64,000 bases of DNA from Mycobacterium sp. 1164966.3. Its GTDB lineage: Bacteria > Actinomycetota > Actinomycetes > Mycobacteriales > Mycobacteriaceae. Below the pieces are notes generated by a model, which did no database searches, was not told where the DNA came from, and saw only the letters and a program-made list of their open reading frames with translations. Of the stretch, positions 16,872-25,485 are shown piece by piece. Location: assembly GCF_001665395.1 (NCBI RefSeq), contig NZ_LZSG01000032.1:19572-83571 (forward strand), read 5' to 3'. Numbering within the stretch: position 1 is the stretch's first letter; each line of letters begins with the position of its first letter. Both the position numbers and the translations under genes were made by a program.

Positions 16872-17276
16872 GTGGATGTCCCGAGCGCGCCCAAACCTTG
16901 GCAAGCAACCGTCGCGATGCTTGTCACGCTGTGTCTGCTGGTTGCCGTCCTCGAAGGTAATCCGTTGCGCGCGAACCTGATAGCGGCGGCGACACCGCAG
17001 TCACCGACGGCTCTGGTTTCCGGTTCGGCGCAATCCGATCGCGAATTTCTTTCCGGCACCACGCCGGTCAATCACGCTACGTTCAAAAGTGCTGCGACGA
17101 AACGCAATCGCCAGCCGCTGCGGGCGCACGTCGCCGCCCAATCAGCCTGGTGGCTGCGGCCGATCGACTTGCCTGCCTTCGGATTTCAGTCGGGCGATGT
17201 GCGCTCTGGTGCGCGTGTGACCGCAGCCCTTGGCGGGCAACACATTTTGACCCAACTCTGCACCGCGCGGCGCTGA
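16872..17276 (+). CDS. Small exported or membrane-anchored mycobacterial protein, LpqS-like C-terminus
   Basis: The GTG start at 16872 fits a near-leaderless mRNA. The protein has 134 residues with an uncleaved signal or signal-anchor helix (about 8-28, TVAMLVTLCLLVAVL). The rest is polar and low in predicted structure, and ends GGQHILTQLCTARR. This ending resembles the C-terminus of the LpqS group of mycobacterial exported proteins, some of which belong to copper-responsive (RicR) genes; I see no RicR box here. It stands alone between the phosphodiesterase and the PPE gene. Function unknown. Confidence 0.55.
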   Translation: MDVPSAPKPWQATVAMLVTLCLLVAVLEGNPLRANLIAAATPQSPTALVSGSAQSDREFLSGTTPVNHATFKSAATKRNRQPLRAHVAAQSAWWLRPIDLPAFGFQSGDVRSGARVTAALGGQHILTQLCTARR

Positions 17277-17536
17277 TCGGTCAGATTTTCCCGACCGTGT
17301 CATGGTCTGCACTCGTGACACGCCGGTGAGCTTCGGCGCGGCCGGAATCCGCTTGCCGGGACGTTTGCCGAGGTCGGACATCGCACCGACAGCAACGACT
17401 AGATCTCTAAGCGATTTCAAAGGAAGTTTCCAGGCGGTGAACGGCCGTCACTCCTGTACATTAAAATCACTGTGAACAAAAGGTGTACAGCAGGTGAACG
17501 GCTCCTTGCCGGACTCTGAAGTCAGGACGGTCAGCT
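17277..17536. other. Intergenic region before PPE gene; weak hairpin and GTGAAC repeats
   Basis: A short hairpin (CGGTC at 17278-17282 with GACCG at 17293-17297) follows the stop of the preceding gene. Three GTGAAC copies (17437, 17472, 17494), two of them as GTGAACGGC, lie before the PPE gene, together with TGTACA copies and a TAAAAT that could be a -10. No gene is seen. Confidence 0.35.
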
Positions 17537-18481
17537 ATGAGTTTCGGGGCTTTGCCGCCGGAGGTCAACTCCAGGCGCATATACGATGGCCCAGGCTCAG
17601 GGCCGATGCTGGACGCCGCGACTGCCTGGGACCGCCTCGCAGCCACCCTTTACGACCAGGCGACCGCCTACCAGTCGATCACCGCACAGCTGTCCGGCGG
17701 CTGGCAGGGCCCCGGTGCAACAGCGATGGCCTCGGCGGTCGCGCCACAGATCGCATGGCTCAACGCCGCCGCAGCACAAGCCCAGCACGCCGCCAACCAG
17801 GCTAAAGAGGCTGCCAGGGCCTACGAGACCGCATATGCGGCGATGGTCCCCCCGCCGTTGATCGACGCCAACCGCGCGCTGCGGGCGGAGCTGGCGTCTA
17901 CGAATCCCCTGGGCCAGATCAGCGCGGCCGTAGCGGACGCCGACGCCGAATACGAACAGATGTGGGCCCAGGATGCCGACGCCATGTATGCCTATGCCGG
18001 CACCTCGGCCGGCGCCACCGAAGTGACGCCGTTCGCCTCGCCGCCGATGACCGCCGATCCGGTCGGGCTGGGGTACGCGACCTCGGCCTTGCTGGATGCG
18101 GAGGAGATCATGGCCAGCGGCAACCAGCTGATACCAGCGGTCCCCCGGGCGTTGCGGGCGCTCTCCACCTCGCCCGTCACGGCGGCGGCCGCTGGGTCGG
18201 TCCTGCCGGCACTGGCGAAACTGCGCAAGCTGCGGCTGGGCTTTGCCAGAGTGGCCAAGGCGGCCACTGCTGCGGGCGCCGATCGCACCGTTCTCGGCGG
18301 CACAGTCGAAGCGGGCTTCGGTCGCGGCACGGCGGTGGGGAGTCTGTCGGTACCGCGGGGCTGGGCGAAGGTCACGGCGGTAGCGCCTGTAGCGCCGCCG
18401 CGGCAACGCACCGGCTGGGTCTGTGAAGAGATCGTCGACGTCGAATACAGCGAGCCGCCGTTGTGGCCGCTGGCCCGCTAG
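17537..18481 (+). CDS. PPE family protein (SVP subgroup), without adjacent PE gene
   Basis: This 314-residue protein has the PPE domain (1-175), starting MSFGALPPEV, with the WxG turn GGWQGPGATAM and the helical hairpin that pairs with a PE protein. It ends with an SVP-type motif GSLSVPRGW (about 277-285) and a short acidic tail. PPE proteins leave through type VII (ESX) secretion and act at the outer membrane or host interface. No PE gene precedes it, so it may use the PE protein encoded at 19012. Confidence 0.9.
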   Translation: MSFGALPPEVNSRRIYDGPGSGPMLDAATAWDRLAATLYDQATAYQSITAQLSGGWQGPGATAMASAVAPQIAWLNAAAAQAQHAANQAKEAARAYETAYAAMVPPPLIDANRALRAELASTNPLGQISAAVADADAEYEQMWAQDADAMYAYAGTSAGATEVTPFASPPMTADPVGLGYATSALLDAEEIMASGNQLIPAVPRALRALSTSPVTAAAAGSVLPALAKLRKLRLGFARVAKAATAAGADRTVLGGTVEAGFGRGTAVGSLSVPRGWAKVTAVAPVAPPRQRTGWVCEEIVDVEYSEPPLWPLAR

Positions 18482-18579
18482 CATGCGGTTCGCGACTTGT
18501 TCCAGCGTGATTCAGGGTTGGACGACGGCCCCATGATGCGGCGGGTCTGAGCAGTCGCAGCAAATCATTTGAATTCTTT

Positions 18580-18596
18580 TTGCAAATCGATTGCAT
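18580..18596. promoter_or_regulatory. Second candidate Nur (nickel) operator, upstream of PE-PPE pair
   Basis: TTGCAA-ATCGA-TTGCAT matches the Nur consensus (tTGCaa-N5-ttGCAA) at 11 of 12 positions. Like the site at 1019 it is preceded by a T-run (TTTTTGCAAAT is shared by both). It lies 416 bases upstream of the PE gene in a region with no other well-supported gene. The resemblance is seen; nickel control of the PE-PPE pair is inferred. Confidence 0.5.
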
Positions 18597-18660
18597 CTGC
18601 GTGGGGCGCATAGTTACTTTCTTAATGCGGGATTCGCTTCCGACACTGAGGGGACGCCAC

Positions 18661-18810
18661 ATGGCTGGTCCTTTAACTAGCCGGCAGCCGTTGTCATACT
18701 TCGGGCTGCGGAAAGCCGTGACGAACGACCGACAGCTGCTCACGCATGCAATCTGGCGCTACGCGCAGATCGAGACGCAGTGGATGGTGCGGGCCGAATA
18801 CCTCGGCTGA
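18661..18810 (+). CDS. Possible 49-residue small protein in the PE-PPE leader
   Basis: An ATG with a fair ribosome site (GAGGGGA, 6 bases upstream) opens 49 codons, soluble and basic/aromatic (LRKAVTNDRQLLTH, IWRYAQIETQW). It lies downstream of the second Nur-like site and upstream of PE. I recognise no family, and codon bias is only moderate, so it may be part of a long leader. If real, it would be the first gene of the putative nickel-controlled transcript. Confidence 0.25.
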   Translation: MAGPLTSRQPLSYFGLRKAVTNDRQLLTHAIWRYAQIETQWMVRAEYLG

Positions 18811-19011
18811 AACGGCTGTACCAGGCGGCTTGGGTGTGCCATAAGCCGCGATCACCACCGTGCCAATCTCAGCTTGTGGCGTTCTGGATTGAACCCATTG
18901 CGCTACATCATGTTTCACGCGCGGCGGTGTACAACCGACCGGCGTTGTCGTCGTGCGCCCAAACGCGGGCGCCCCCATGGGGTCGGGCCAAATACTTTAG
19001 GGAGTCCGTCC

Positions 19012-19311
19012 ATGTCCTACGTCCAGATCGTACCGGAGATGCTGTCCGCAGCCGCAGCCGACTTGCAGGCAATCGGCGCAGCCGTGAGTGCTCACAATGC
19101 TGCTGCGCTGCCCCTGACCACGGCGGTGGTGCCCGCCGCCGCGGATGAGGTATCGGCTTTAACCGCAGCGCAATTCGTGGTGCACGCGCAAATGTATCAA
19201 GCAGTTAGCGCCCATGCTGCCGCCATCCACGAAGCGTTCGTGACGATGCTGGCCGCCAGCGGCGGCTCTTACGCGACCACTGAAGCCACCAACGCAGCCG
19301 CCGCGAGTTGA
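19012..19311 (+). CDS. PE family protein
   Basis: This is a 99-residue PE-only protein, starting [11 protein letters not shown], the normal PE domain of two long Ala-rich helices. It carries the type VII secretion motif YxxxE (YATTE) near the C-terminus. It forms a heterodimer with a PPE partner, evidently the one 16 bases downstream, and is exported by an ESX system, probably ESX-5. An AGGGAG site precedes the ATG. The open frame upstream lacks PE character. Confidence 0.92.
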   Translation: MSYVQIVPEMLSAAAADLQAIGAAVSAHNAAALPLTTAVVPAAADEVSALTAAQFVVHAQMYQAVSAHAAAIHEAFVTMLAASGGSYATTEATNAAAAS

Positions 19312-19327
19312 CGAAAGGACTAGAGCA

Positions 19328-20569
19328 ATGGACTTTGCAGCGTTTCCACCAGAAGTCAATTCCGGCCGCATGTATGCCGGGCCGGGTGCCGGCCCTATGC
19401 TGTCCGCCGCACTGGCGTGGGACAGCTTGTCTGCCGAGTTAGCCTCGGCTGCAGAGGATTTCGGATCCACCGTCGTCAACCTGGGTGGTGGGGCCTGGCG
19501 CGGCCCGGCATCGGCGGCGATGGTGTCCGCCGCTGCTCCCTACGTCGCGTGGCTGGGAACCACAGCGGCGTACGCCAACCAGACGGCGGACCAAGCCAAA
19601 GCTGCCGTCGGAGCCTACGAGGCTGCATTCGCCATGACGGTCCCCCCACCGGTGATCACGGCCAATCGCGCGCTGCTGGCAATGCTTGTCGCCACCAACG
19701 TGCTCGGGCAGAACAACCCGGCGATCGCCGCCACTGAGGCACACTATGCCGAAATGTGGGCGCAGGATGCGGCCGCTATGTACGGTTACGCCGAATCCTC
19801 CGCGGTCGCATCGACATTGACACCGTTCGCCGAAGCGCCGCCCACCACCAATGGCACAGCTTCGGCGCTCGCCATGGCTACGAAAGCCAGCTCGGAAACC
19901 GGTGCGGGCGCCCAGGCAACGCTGTCACAGCTGATGTCGGCGTTACCGACGACACTGCAGGGTCTCGCTTCTCCAGGATCAGGTGTGGCGTCATCCACGG
20001 GGCTGCTGGATTGGCTCGGACTGGGCGGGGTCAACTTCTCCAGCCCGGCGGGAATACTCAATTTCTTGTCCGGCGCCGATGGAGACCCGTTGGGCACTTT
20101 TCTCAACAGCAATCTTGTGAACTCGATATTCTCGTCCGGTTTCTACATGCCGGGCAACTTCTTGGGGACGATGAGCGATTTCATCGGCCTGCAGAACTCC
20201 GGCACGGCCGCCGGGGAGGCCGGGGAAGCTGCCGGGGAAGCAGCCGGAGCGGCGGGAGAAGCAGCCGGAGCCGCCGGAGCCGCGGGGGAAGCGACTGGGC
20301 TGGGCGGGATGGGCGGCGCGGTGTCTGCCGAGGTGGGTAGCGCGGGTGCGATCGGGCCGTTGTCCATCCCGCCGAGCTGGCCTGAACCGGCCCCGGCTGT
20401 TGCTTCGCCTTTACCCGGCGCGGGGTTCGGCACACCGGCCGTCGAGCCGGGCCCGTCAACCATGCTCGGCGGGATGCCACTGGTTGGCCCCGGTGGAGGC
20501 GGCACAAGTCAGACTCCCCGCTACGGGTTCCGCCCGACCTTCGTGTCTCGCCCACCGGCGGCGGGATAA
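19328..20569 (+). CDS. PPE family protein (SVP-like subgroup) paired with PE
   Basis: This 413-residue protein has the PPE domain at 1-175 ([22 protein letters not shown], helix pair), a middle hydrophobic region (about 215-285) and a low-complexity Gly/Ala/Glu repeat (about 294-325). The SVP-type motif GPLSIPPSW follows (Ile instead of Val), then a Pro/Gly-rich tail. It should form a heterodimer with the PE protein 16 bases upstream. Several PE/PPE pairs are known to pass small nutrients across the mycobacterial outer membrane; here the upstream Nur-like site suggests nickel. Confidence 0.92.
   Translation: MDFAAFPPEVNSGRMYAGPGAGPMLSAALAWDSLSAELASAAEDFGSTVVNLGGGAWRGPASAAMVSAAAPYVAWLGTTAAYANQTADQAKAAVGAYEAAFAMTVPPPVITANRALLAMLVATNVLGQNNPAIAATEAHYAEMWAQDAAAMYGYAESSAVASTLTPFAEAPPTTNGTASALAMATKASSETGAGAQATLSQLMSALPTTLQGLASPGSGVASSTGLLDWLGLGGVNFSSPAGILNFLSGADGDPLGTFLNSNLVNSIFSSGFYMPGNFLGTMSDFIGLQNSGTAAGEAGEAAGEAAGAAGEAAGAAGAAGEATGLGGMGGAVSAEVGSAGAIGPLSIPPSWPEPAPAVASPLPGAGFGTPAVEPGPSTMLGGMPLVGPGGGGTSQTPRYGFRPTFVSRPPAAG
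20206..20298 (+). repeat. In-frame Gly-Ala-Glu tandem repeat inside PPE
   Basis: About 93 bases of imperfect GCCGGGGAAGC-type repeats encode alternating GEAAG, GAAGEA and GAAGAAGEA units. Such slippage-prone segments vary in length between strains and probably act as a flexible linker between the PPE body and the SVP motif. Confidence 0.7.
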
Positions 20570-20582
20570 CCAGCGCTCGGAT

Positions 20583-21356
20583 CTACAGCGGCGTCACGTA
20601 CGCCGAGCTGATACCGCCGTCGACCAGGAACGTCGAGGCGGTGATGAACGACGCGTCGTCGCTGGCCAAGAACGCGACCGCGGCAGCGATCTCATCGGGG
20701 TCGGCGAAGCGGCCGAGCGGCACATGCACCAGCCGGCGGGCGGCCCGCTCCGGATCCTTGGCGAAGAGCTCCTGCAGCAGCGGGGTGTTGACCGGCCCGG
20801 GACACAGTGCGTTGACTCGGATGCCCTGTCGCGCGTACTGCACCCCTAGCTCCCGGGACATAGCCACCACCCCGCCTTTGGAGGCGGTATACGAAATCTG
20901 GGAGGTCGCCGAGCCCAGCACCGCGACGAACGACGCCGTGTTGACGATCGAGCCTTTCCCAACCGGCACCATGTGCCGCAGCGCTGCCCGGCAACACAGG
21001 TACACCGACTTGAGGTTGACGTCTTGCACCCGCTGCCACGCGGGCAATCCGGTGTTTTCGATCAGATCGTCCTCGGGCGGCGAGATGCCGGCGTTGTTGA
21101 ATGCGATGTCGACGGATCCGCAGCGCTGCGCCGCGGTGTCGAACAGTGCGTTGACCGCGCCCTCGTTCGAAACATCCACTGCCACAAACAAACCGGAAAG
21201 CTCATCGGCCGCGGCCGCACCGGCGTCGGCGTCGATGTCTCCGACCACGATCGTCGCGCCTTCAGCGTGCATCCGGCGCCCGGCGGCCAGCCCGATTCCG
21301 CTGCCGCCGCCGGTGATGACCGCCACCCGCCCGGCCAGGCGCTGCGTCAGGTCCAT
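20583..21356 (-). CDS. Short-chain dehydrogenase/reductase (Rv2857c-like)
   Basis: This is a 257-residue classical SDR: the cofactor motif TGGGSGIG (about 16-23), FNNAGI, catalytic Ser of the NTAS region and YTASK (Tyr/Lys). It should be NAD(P)-dependent, substrate unknown. It is the last gene of the minus-strand operon with the glutamine synthetase-like gene, an amidohydrolase and an aldehyde dehydrogenase, overlapping the latter by 10 bases, so it may act on an amino-alcohol or aldehyde from the same pathway. It converges with the PPE gene, 13 bases apart. Confidence 0.88.
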   Translation of the reverse strand: MDLTQRLAGRVAVITGGGSGIGLAAGRRMHAEGATIVVGDIDADAGAAAADELSGLFVAVDVSNEGAVNALFDTAAQRCGSVDIAFNNAGISPPEDDLIENTGLPAWQRVQDVNLKSVYLCCRAALRHMVPVGKGSIVNTASFVAVLGSATSQISYTASKGGVVAMSRELGVQYARQGIRVNALCPGPVNTPLLQELFAKDPERAARRLVHVPLGRFADPDEIAAAVAFLASDDASFITASTFLVDGGISSAYVTPL

Positions 21357-22729
21357 TGCTGATCGCCTTCCGGGATCGCGATGAACACGTTCTTGGTTTC
21401 GGTGAATTGCAATGGCGCGTCCGGCCCGAGCTCACGGCCCAGTCCCGACTGCTTGAAGCCGCCGAATGGCGTGTGGTAACGCACCGACGAGTGCGAGTTG
21501 ACGGATAGATTCCCCGATTCGACGGCGCGTGACACCCGCAGGGCGCGAGACAGGTCGTCGGTCCAGATCGATCCGGACAGCCCGTAGGCGGTGTCGTTGG
21601 CCAGCGCGATCGCGTCCGCCTCGTCCTCGAACGGCAGCACGGTGACAACCGGGCCGAAGATCTCCTCGGTGACGCTGCGGTCGTTGCGCTCAGGGGTCAA
21701 AACCGTTGGCGGAAACCAGAACCCGCGTCCTGACGGCGAGGTGCCGCGAAACGCGACCGGCGCGTCGTCTGGAACGTAGGAGGCGACCTTGTCCCGGTGC
21801 GCGGCGGAAACCAGCGGACCCATGTCGGTGTCACGGGACCGGGGGTCCCCGACGGCGACGCTTCGCACCGCCGGCTCGAGCAGCTCCATGAACCGGTCAT
21901 AGACGCTGCGCTGCACCAGAATTCGGCTGCGGGCGCAGCAGTCCTGTCCGGCGTTGTCGAAGACCCCGGCCGGCGCGCTGGCGGCCGCGCGCTCCAGGTC
22001 GCAATCGTCGAAGACGATGTTGGCGCTCTTGCCGCCCAGTTCCAGCGTCAACCGCTTCACTTGTGCGGCAGCCCCGGCCATCACCTTCTTGCCGACTTCG
22101 GTGGACCCGGTGAACACGATCTTGCGCACGTCGGGGTGGGTGACGAAGCGCTCGCCAACCACCGTGCCCTTCCCCGGCAATATCTGCAGCAGGTCCGCGT
22201 CCAGCCCGGCCTCGAGCGCCAGCTCACCGAGCCGCATGGTGCTCAGCGGGGTCCACTCGGCGGGTTTGACCAGTACGGCATTGCCGGCGGCCAGGGCCGG
22301 CGCGATGCCCCAGGACGCGATCATCATCGGAAAGTTCCACGGCGTGATCACCCCGACTACGCCCAGCGGTTCGTTGAAGGTGACGTCGAGTCCCCCGTCG
22401 ACGGGAATTTGCTTGCCGGACAGGCGTTCCGGGCTGCCCGCATAGAATGCCAGCACGTCACGCACGTGGCCGGCCTCCCATTCGGCCGACGCAATCGGAT
22501 GTCCGGAGTTGGCCACTTCCAGCGCGGCCAGGTCGTCGCCATGCGCGTCGATGACGGCCGCGAAAGCGCGCAGGCTCGCCGCCCGCTGCGCCGGCGACAA
22601 CCGCGCCCAGCGACGCTGCGCCGCTCGGGCCCGCGCGACGGCGTCGTCGACCGCGGCGGCATCGGTGTGCTCGACCGATCGCAGCACTTCCTCGGTGGCG
22701 GGATTGATCAGTTGCGCGGCGCTGCTCAC
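21347..22729 (-). CDS. aldC: Aldehyde dehydrogenase AldC (Rv2858c-like)
   Basis: This NAD(P)-dependent aldehyde dehydrogenase has 460 residues from a GTG start that overlaps the stop of the preceding amidohydrolase gene (GTGA). Motifs are TPWNFPMM, FTGSTEVGK, LELGGKSANIV (general-base Glu) and GQDCCARSR (nucleophile region, Cys). Within this operon it corresponds in position to PuuC of gamma-glutamyl-amine catabolism, which oxidises gamma-glutamyl aldehydes. The open frame upstream of the GTG is not part of the protein. Confidence 0.9.
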   Translation of the reverse strand: MSSAAQLINPATEEVLRSVEHTDAAAVDDAVARARAAQRRWARLSPAQRAASLRAFAAVIDAHGDDLAALEVANSGHPIASAEWEAGHVRDVLAFYAGSPERLSGKQIPVDGGLDVTFNEPLGVVGVITPWNFPMMIASWGIAPALAAGNAVLVKPAEWTPLSTMRLGELALEAGLDADLLQILPGKGTVVGERFVTHPDVRKIVFTGSTEVGKKVMAGAAAQVKRLTLELGGKSANIVFDDCDLERAAASAPAGVFDNAGQDCCARSRILVQRSVYDRFMELLEPAVRSVAVGDPRSRDTDMGPLVSAAHRDKVASYVPDDAPVAFRGTSPSGRGFWFPPTVLTPERNDRSVTEEIFGPVVTVLPFEDEADAIALANDTAYGLSGSIWTDDLSRALRVSRAVESGNLSVNSHSSVRYHTPFGGFKQSGLGRELGPDAPLQFTETKNVFIAIPEGDQQWT

Positions 22730-23469
22730 TGCTGTACCGAGCTCATGCGATAGGCCCGCGCGGCATCGACGATCGCGCTGAACAAACGCAGATCGTCCAG
22801 CGACTCTTCCGGATGCCACTGCACCGCAAGGACGAAGTTCTCGCCAGGCAGCTCGAGCGCCTCGACGACGCCATCGGCGTCCCACGCGCTGACCACCAGG
22901 CCCGCGCCGACTTCGGCGACCGCCTGGTGGTGATAGCAGCGGACTTCGGTGGACTCCCCGATCAGCCCGGCCAACCGGGTGCCCGCCACGGTCCGCACCG
23001 GCAGCGCGGTGAACATCGCGTTGCCGGCCCGGTGGCCGTGGTGGCCCAGCACGTCGGGCAGGTGCTGATGCAGCGTCCCGCCGAACGCGACATTGAGCAC
23101 CTGGGCGCCGCGGCAGATACCCAGCACCGGCAGATTGCGTTGCAGCGCGCCCGCCAGCAGCGCGAACTCCCAGGCGTCGCGGACAACACCGGGCGGGTCG
23201 GTTTCCGGATGGGCTTGCTGGCCGTAGGCGGCCGGGTCGACGTCTTTACCGCCGGTGATCACCAGACCATCCAGGCCGTCGAGCACTCGCCCCGCGGCGT
23301 CGGGATCGACCGGTTGCGGCGGCAACAGCACCGCGATTCCGCCGGCCATGGTGACGCCGTCGAAGTAGCTGGCCGGCAAGAGACCCGCCGTGACGTCCCA
23401 CACTCCGGTCTGTGCCCGATCCAGGTAAGTCGTCAACCCGACGACAGGCCTACAGGCGTTCAAAGCCAC
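22726..23469 (-). CDS. Class I glutamine amidotransferase-like hydrolase (PuuD type, Rv2859c-like)
   Basis: This 247-residue enzyme has the triad of the peptidase C26/PuuD family: GICRGAQ (nucleophile Cys), HPEE (His-Glu) and an oxyanion GGKD loop. PuuD hydrolyses gamma-glutamyl-amine acids to release glutamate. The GTG start overlaps the end of the glnA4 gene by 20 bases. I recall that the M. tuberculosis protein has a repeated N-terminal extension; that is absent here. Confidence 0.85.
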   Translation of the reverse strand: MALNACRPVVGLTTYLDRAQTGVWDVTAGLLPASYFDGVTMAGGIAVLLPPQPVDPDAAGRVLDGLDGLVITGGKDVDPAAYGQQAHPETDPPGVVRDAWEFALLAGALQRNLPVLGICRGAQVLNVAFGGTLHQHLPDVLGHHGHRAGNAMFTALPVRTVAGTRLAGLIGESTEVRCYHHQAVAEVGAGLVVSAWDADGVVEALELPGENFVLAVQWHPEESLDDLRLFSAIVDAARAYRMSSVQQ

Positions 23470-24829
23470 GCATCCTCTCCCAGTCGGTGACCGCCGAGTT
23501 GTAAGCCGTCAGCTCGACGCGAGCGTTGTTCAGGTAGTGCGCGACGACGTCGTCGCCAAAAGCCTCCCGGGCCAGCTCCGAAGCTTCGAACAGCGCCGCG
23601 GCCTCGGCCAGCGTGGCGGGCAGCCGCTCGGTGTCGACGGCTTGGTACGCGTTGCCGAAATACGGCTCCGGCGGTTCGAGGTCCTGCTCGATACCGTACA
23701 GGCCGCCCGCGATCAGCGCCGCCACCGCGAGGTACTGGTTGACGTCGCCTCCGGGAACCCGGCATTCGACACGGATGTTGGGTCCCCGGCCGACCACTCG
23801 CAACGCGCAGGTGCGGTTGTCCAGTCCCCACGCCACCGCCGTAGGCGCGAAGCTTCCGTCGGCAAAGCGCTTGTAGGAGTTGATGTTCGGCGCGAAGAAC
23901 AAGGTGAGCTCGCGCAGCGTAGCCAACTGGCCGGCGAGGAAACGGCGAAACAACGGCGACATGCCGTACTGTCCGCTGCTGTCGGCGAGCGGCGCGTTTT
24001 CGGAGCCGTCACGGCCGCGTAGCGAGAGATGGATGTGGCAGCTATTGCCTTCGCGCTCATCGTATTTCGCCATGAACGTCAGGCTCTTGCCGTGCTGGTC
24101 GGCAATCTCCTTGGCGCCGTTCTTGTAGATGGCGTGGTTGTCGCAGGTGACCAGCGCGTCGTCGTACCGGAACCCGATCTCCTGCTGGCCTTTGTTGCAC
24201 TCACCCTTGACGGCCTCGAATTGCAGGCCCGCCCCCTGCATTCCCAGTCGAATGTCGCGCAACAACGGCTCCATCCGCGACGACGCCAAGATCGCGTAGT
24301 CGATGTTGTAGTCGCTGGCCGGAGTCAGGTCGCGGTAGCCGCCGGCCCACGCGTCGCGGTAGGACTGGTCGAACACGATGAACTCCAGCTCGGTGGCGAC
24401 GTCGGCGGCCAGTCCCCGCTCCTCGAGTCGGTCCAGCTGGCGGCGCAGGACCGCGCGGGGCGAGACAGTCACCGCGCTGCCGTCGGCCCAGCCCAGATCC
24501 GCGATCACCAACGCCGTCCCGGGCAACCAGGGAATGAGGCGGAACGTGGTGAGATCCGGTGTCATCACCATGTCGCCGTAGCCGGTGTCCCAGCTCGACA
24601 TCGCATACCCGGACACGGTGGTCATGTCGACGTCGACGGCCAGCAGGTAGCTGCAGCACTCGGCACCGTGTTCGGCCATTTCGTCGATGAAGAGCCGGGC
24701 CGACACCCGCTTGCCGGCGAGCCGTCCCTGCATGTCGGTGAACGCCACGATGACGGTGTCGACGTCGCCGGCACCGACCAGTCGTTCCAGGTCGGCCCAC
24801 GACAACAAGGCCGTACCCGGAGCGGTCAC
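23450..24829 (-). CDS. glnA4: Glutamine synthetase-like gamma-glutamyl-amine ligase GlnA4
   Basis: This 459-residue glutamine synthetase fold protein has GNSCHIHLS, NINSYKR and VGRGPNIRVECR core motifs. Streptomyces GlnA4 is a gamma-glutamyl-ethanolamine synthetase and GlnA3 acts on polyamines, so ligation of an amine to glutamate is more likely than ammonium assimilation. The neighbours (amidohydrolase, aldehyde dehydrogenase, SDR) form a Puu-like route that turns an amine into a usable acid plus glutamate. It is the first gene of that operon. Confidence 0.88.
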   Translation of the reverse strand: MTAPGTALLSWADLERLVGAGDVDTVIVAFTDMQGRLAGKRVSARLFIDEMAEHGAECCSYLLAVDVDMTTVSGYAMSSWDTGYGDMVMTPDLTTFRLIPWLPGTALVIADLGWADGSAVTVSPRAVLRRQLDRLEERGLAADVATELEFIVFDQSYRDAWAGGYRDLTPASDYNIDYAILASSRMEPLLRDIRLGMQGAGLQFEAVKGECNKGQQEIGFRYDDALVTCDNHAIYKNGAKEIADQHGKSLTFMAKYDEREGNSCHIHLSLRGRDGSENAPLADSSGQYGMSPLFRRFLAGQLATLRELTLFFAPNINSYKRFADGSFAPTAVAWGLDNRTCALRVVGRGPNIRVECRVPGGDVNQYLAVAALIAGGLYGIEQDLEPPEPYFGNAYQAVDTERLPATLAEAAALFEASELAREAFGDDVVAHYLNNARVELTAYNSAVTDWERMRGFERL

Positions 24830-24852
24830 AACACTTCCTCCTCGAAAGTGCG

Positions 24853-25416
24853 CTACCAGGTGCTGGTGCGCAAGACGATCTCGGCGGCCAGCTGGGCCGT
24901 CGACTCCTGGGCGCTGCGCCGCCCGAGGAGGTCCACGATGCGGTAGTCGGCATAGACGAATTGCTGGCTGTCGCGGGCCACCGCCCGGGCGGCCGACGAA
25001 CTGACCAGGACGGTGGTGCTGATCTCCACCGGAGGGCAGTCGGCGTCCTGCACCACCCCATCGGGGCCGGCGACCCGCGGATGTCCGCGGTCAATGGCCA
25101 CCAGCGCGACGAACCGGCCCAGCCGGGTGGCCGCCAGCTCCCAGGCGAGCTCACCACCGGTGCGGTCGCCGACCACCACCGCCCACCCGATCCGCAGGAC
25201 GTCGAGGATGCCGATCACCGACTTGGCGGTCAGCCGGGGCTCGGGGCCGATGACAACCGTGCGTAGTGACGCCGTGTGCAGCCGGTCGCAGACCGCGTCG
25301 TAGGCGGCGGGCGCGCGTTGTTCGGCGCCCAGGATCACGACGACGACACCCTTCTCAGGACCGGCTACGGCCACTTGGACAGGAAAGCCGTCGAGCGTGG
25401 TCATCATCGAGGGCAT
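24853..25416 (-). CDS. Alpha/beta-hydrolase-like protein
   Basis: This 187-residue protein has an alpha/beta-hydrolase pattern of alternating strands (VVVVILGA, TVVIGPEP, WAVVVGDRTGGELAWE). The nucleophile elbow position reads GDRTGG, not GxSxG, so the catalytic Ser is missing and activity is doubtful. It lies 23 bases upstream of glnA4 on the same strand and is probably co-transcribed with it. The start may be any of the close Met codons at 25416, 25407 or 25404. Confidence 0.65.
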   Translation of the reverse strand: MPSMMTTLDGFPVQVAVAGPEKGVVVVILGAEQRAPAAYDAVCDRLHTASLRTVVIGPEPRLTAKSVIGILDVLRIGWAVVVGDRTGGELAWELAATRLGRFVALVAIDRGHPRVAGPDGVVQDADCPPVEISTTVLVSSSAARAVARDSQQFVYADYRIVDLLGRRSAQESTAQLAAEIVLRTSTW

Positions 25417-25485
25417 TGTCGAACGTTACAGCGAATCGGGTCGCCAGCGCGACGCTTTTCAGTGGAATCCTTGTCGCGCAACACT

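Noticed and set aside
16760..16872. RicR copper box before the LpqS-like gene
   Set aside because: No TACCC-N5-GGTA-type palindrome is present in the upstream region.
17537..20569. PE_PGRS or MPTR-type repeat proteins
   Set aside because: The Gly/Ala/Glu repeat is short and lacks the GGAGGX or NxGxGNxG patterns; both PPE proteins fit the SVP group.
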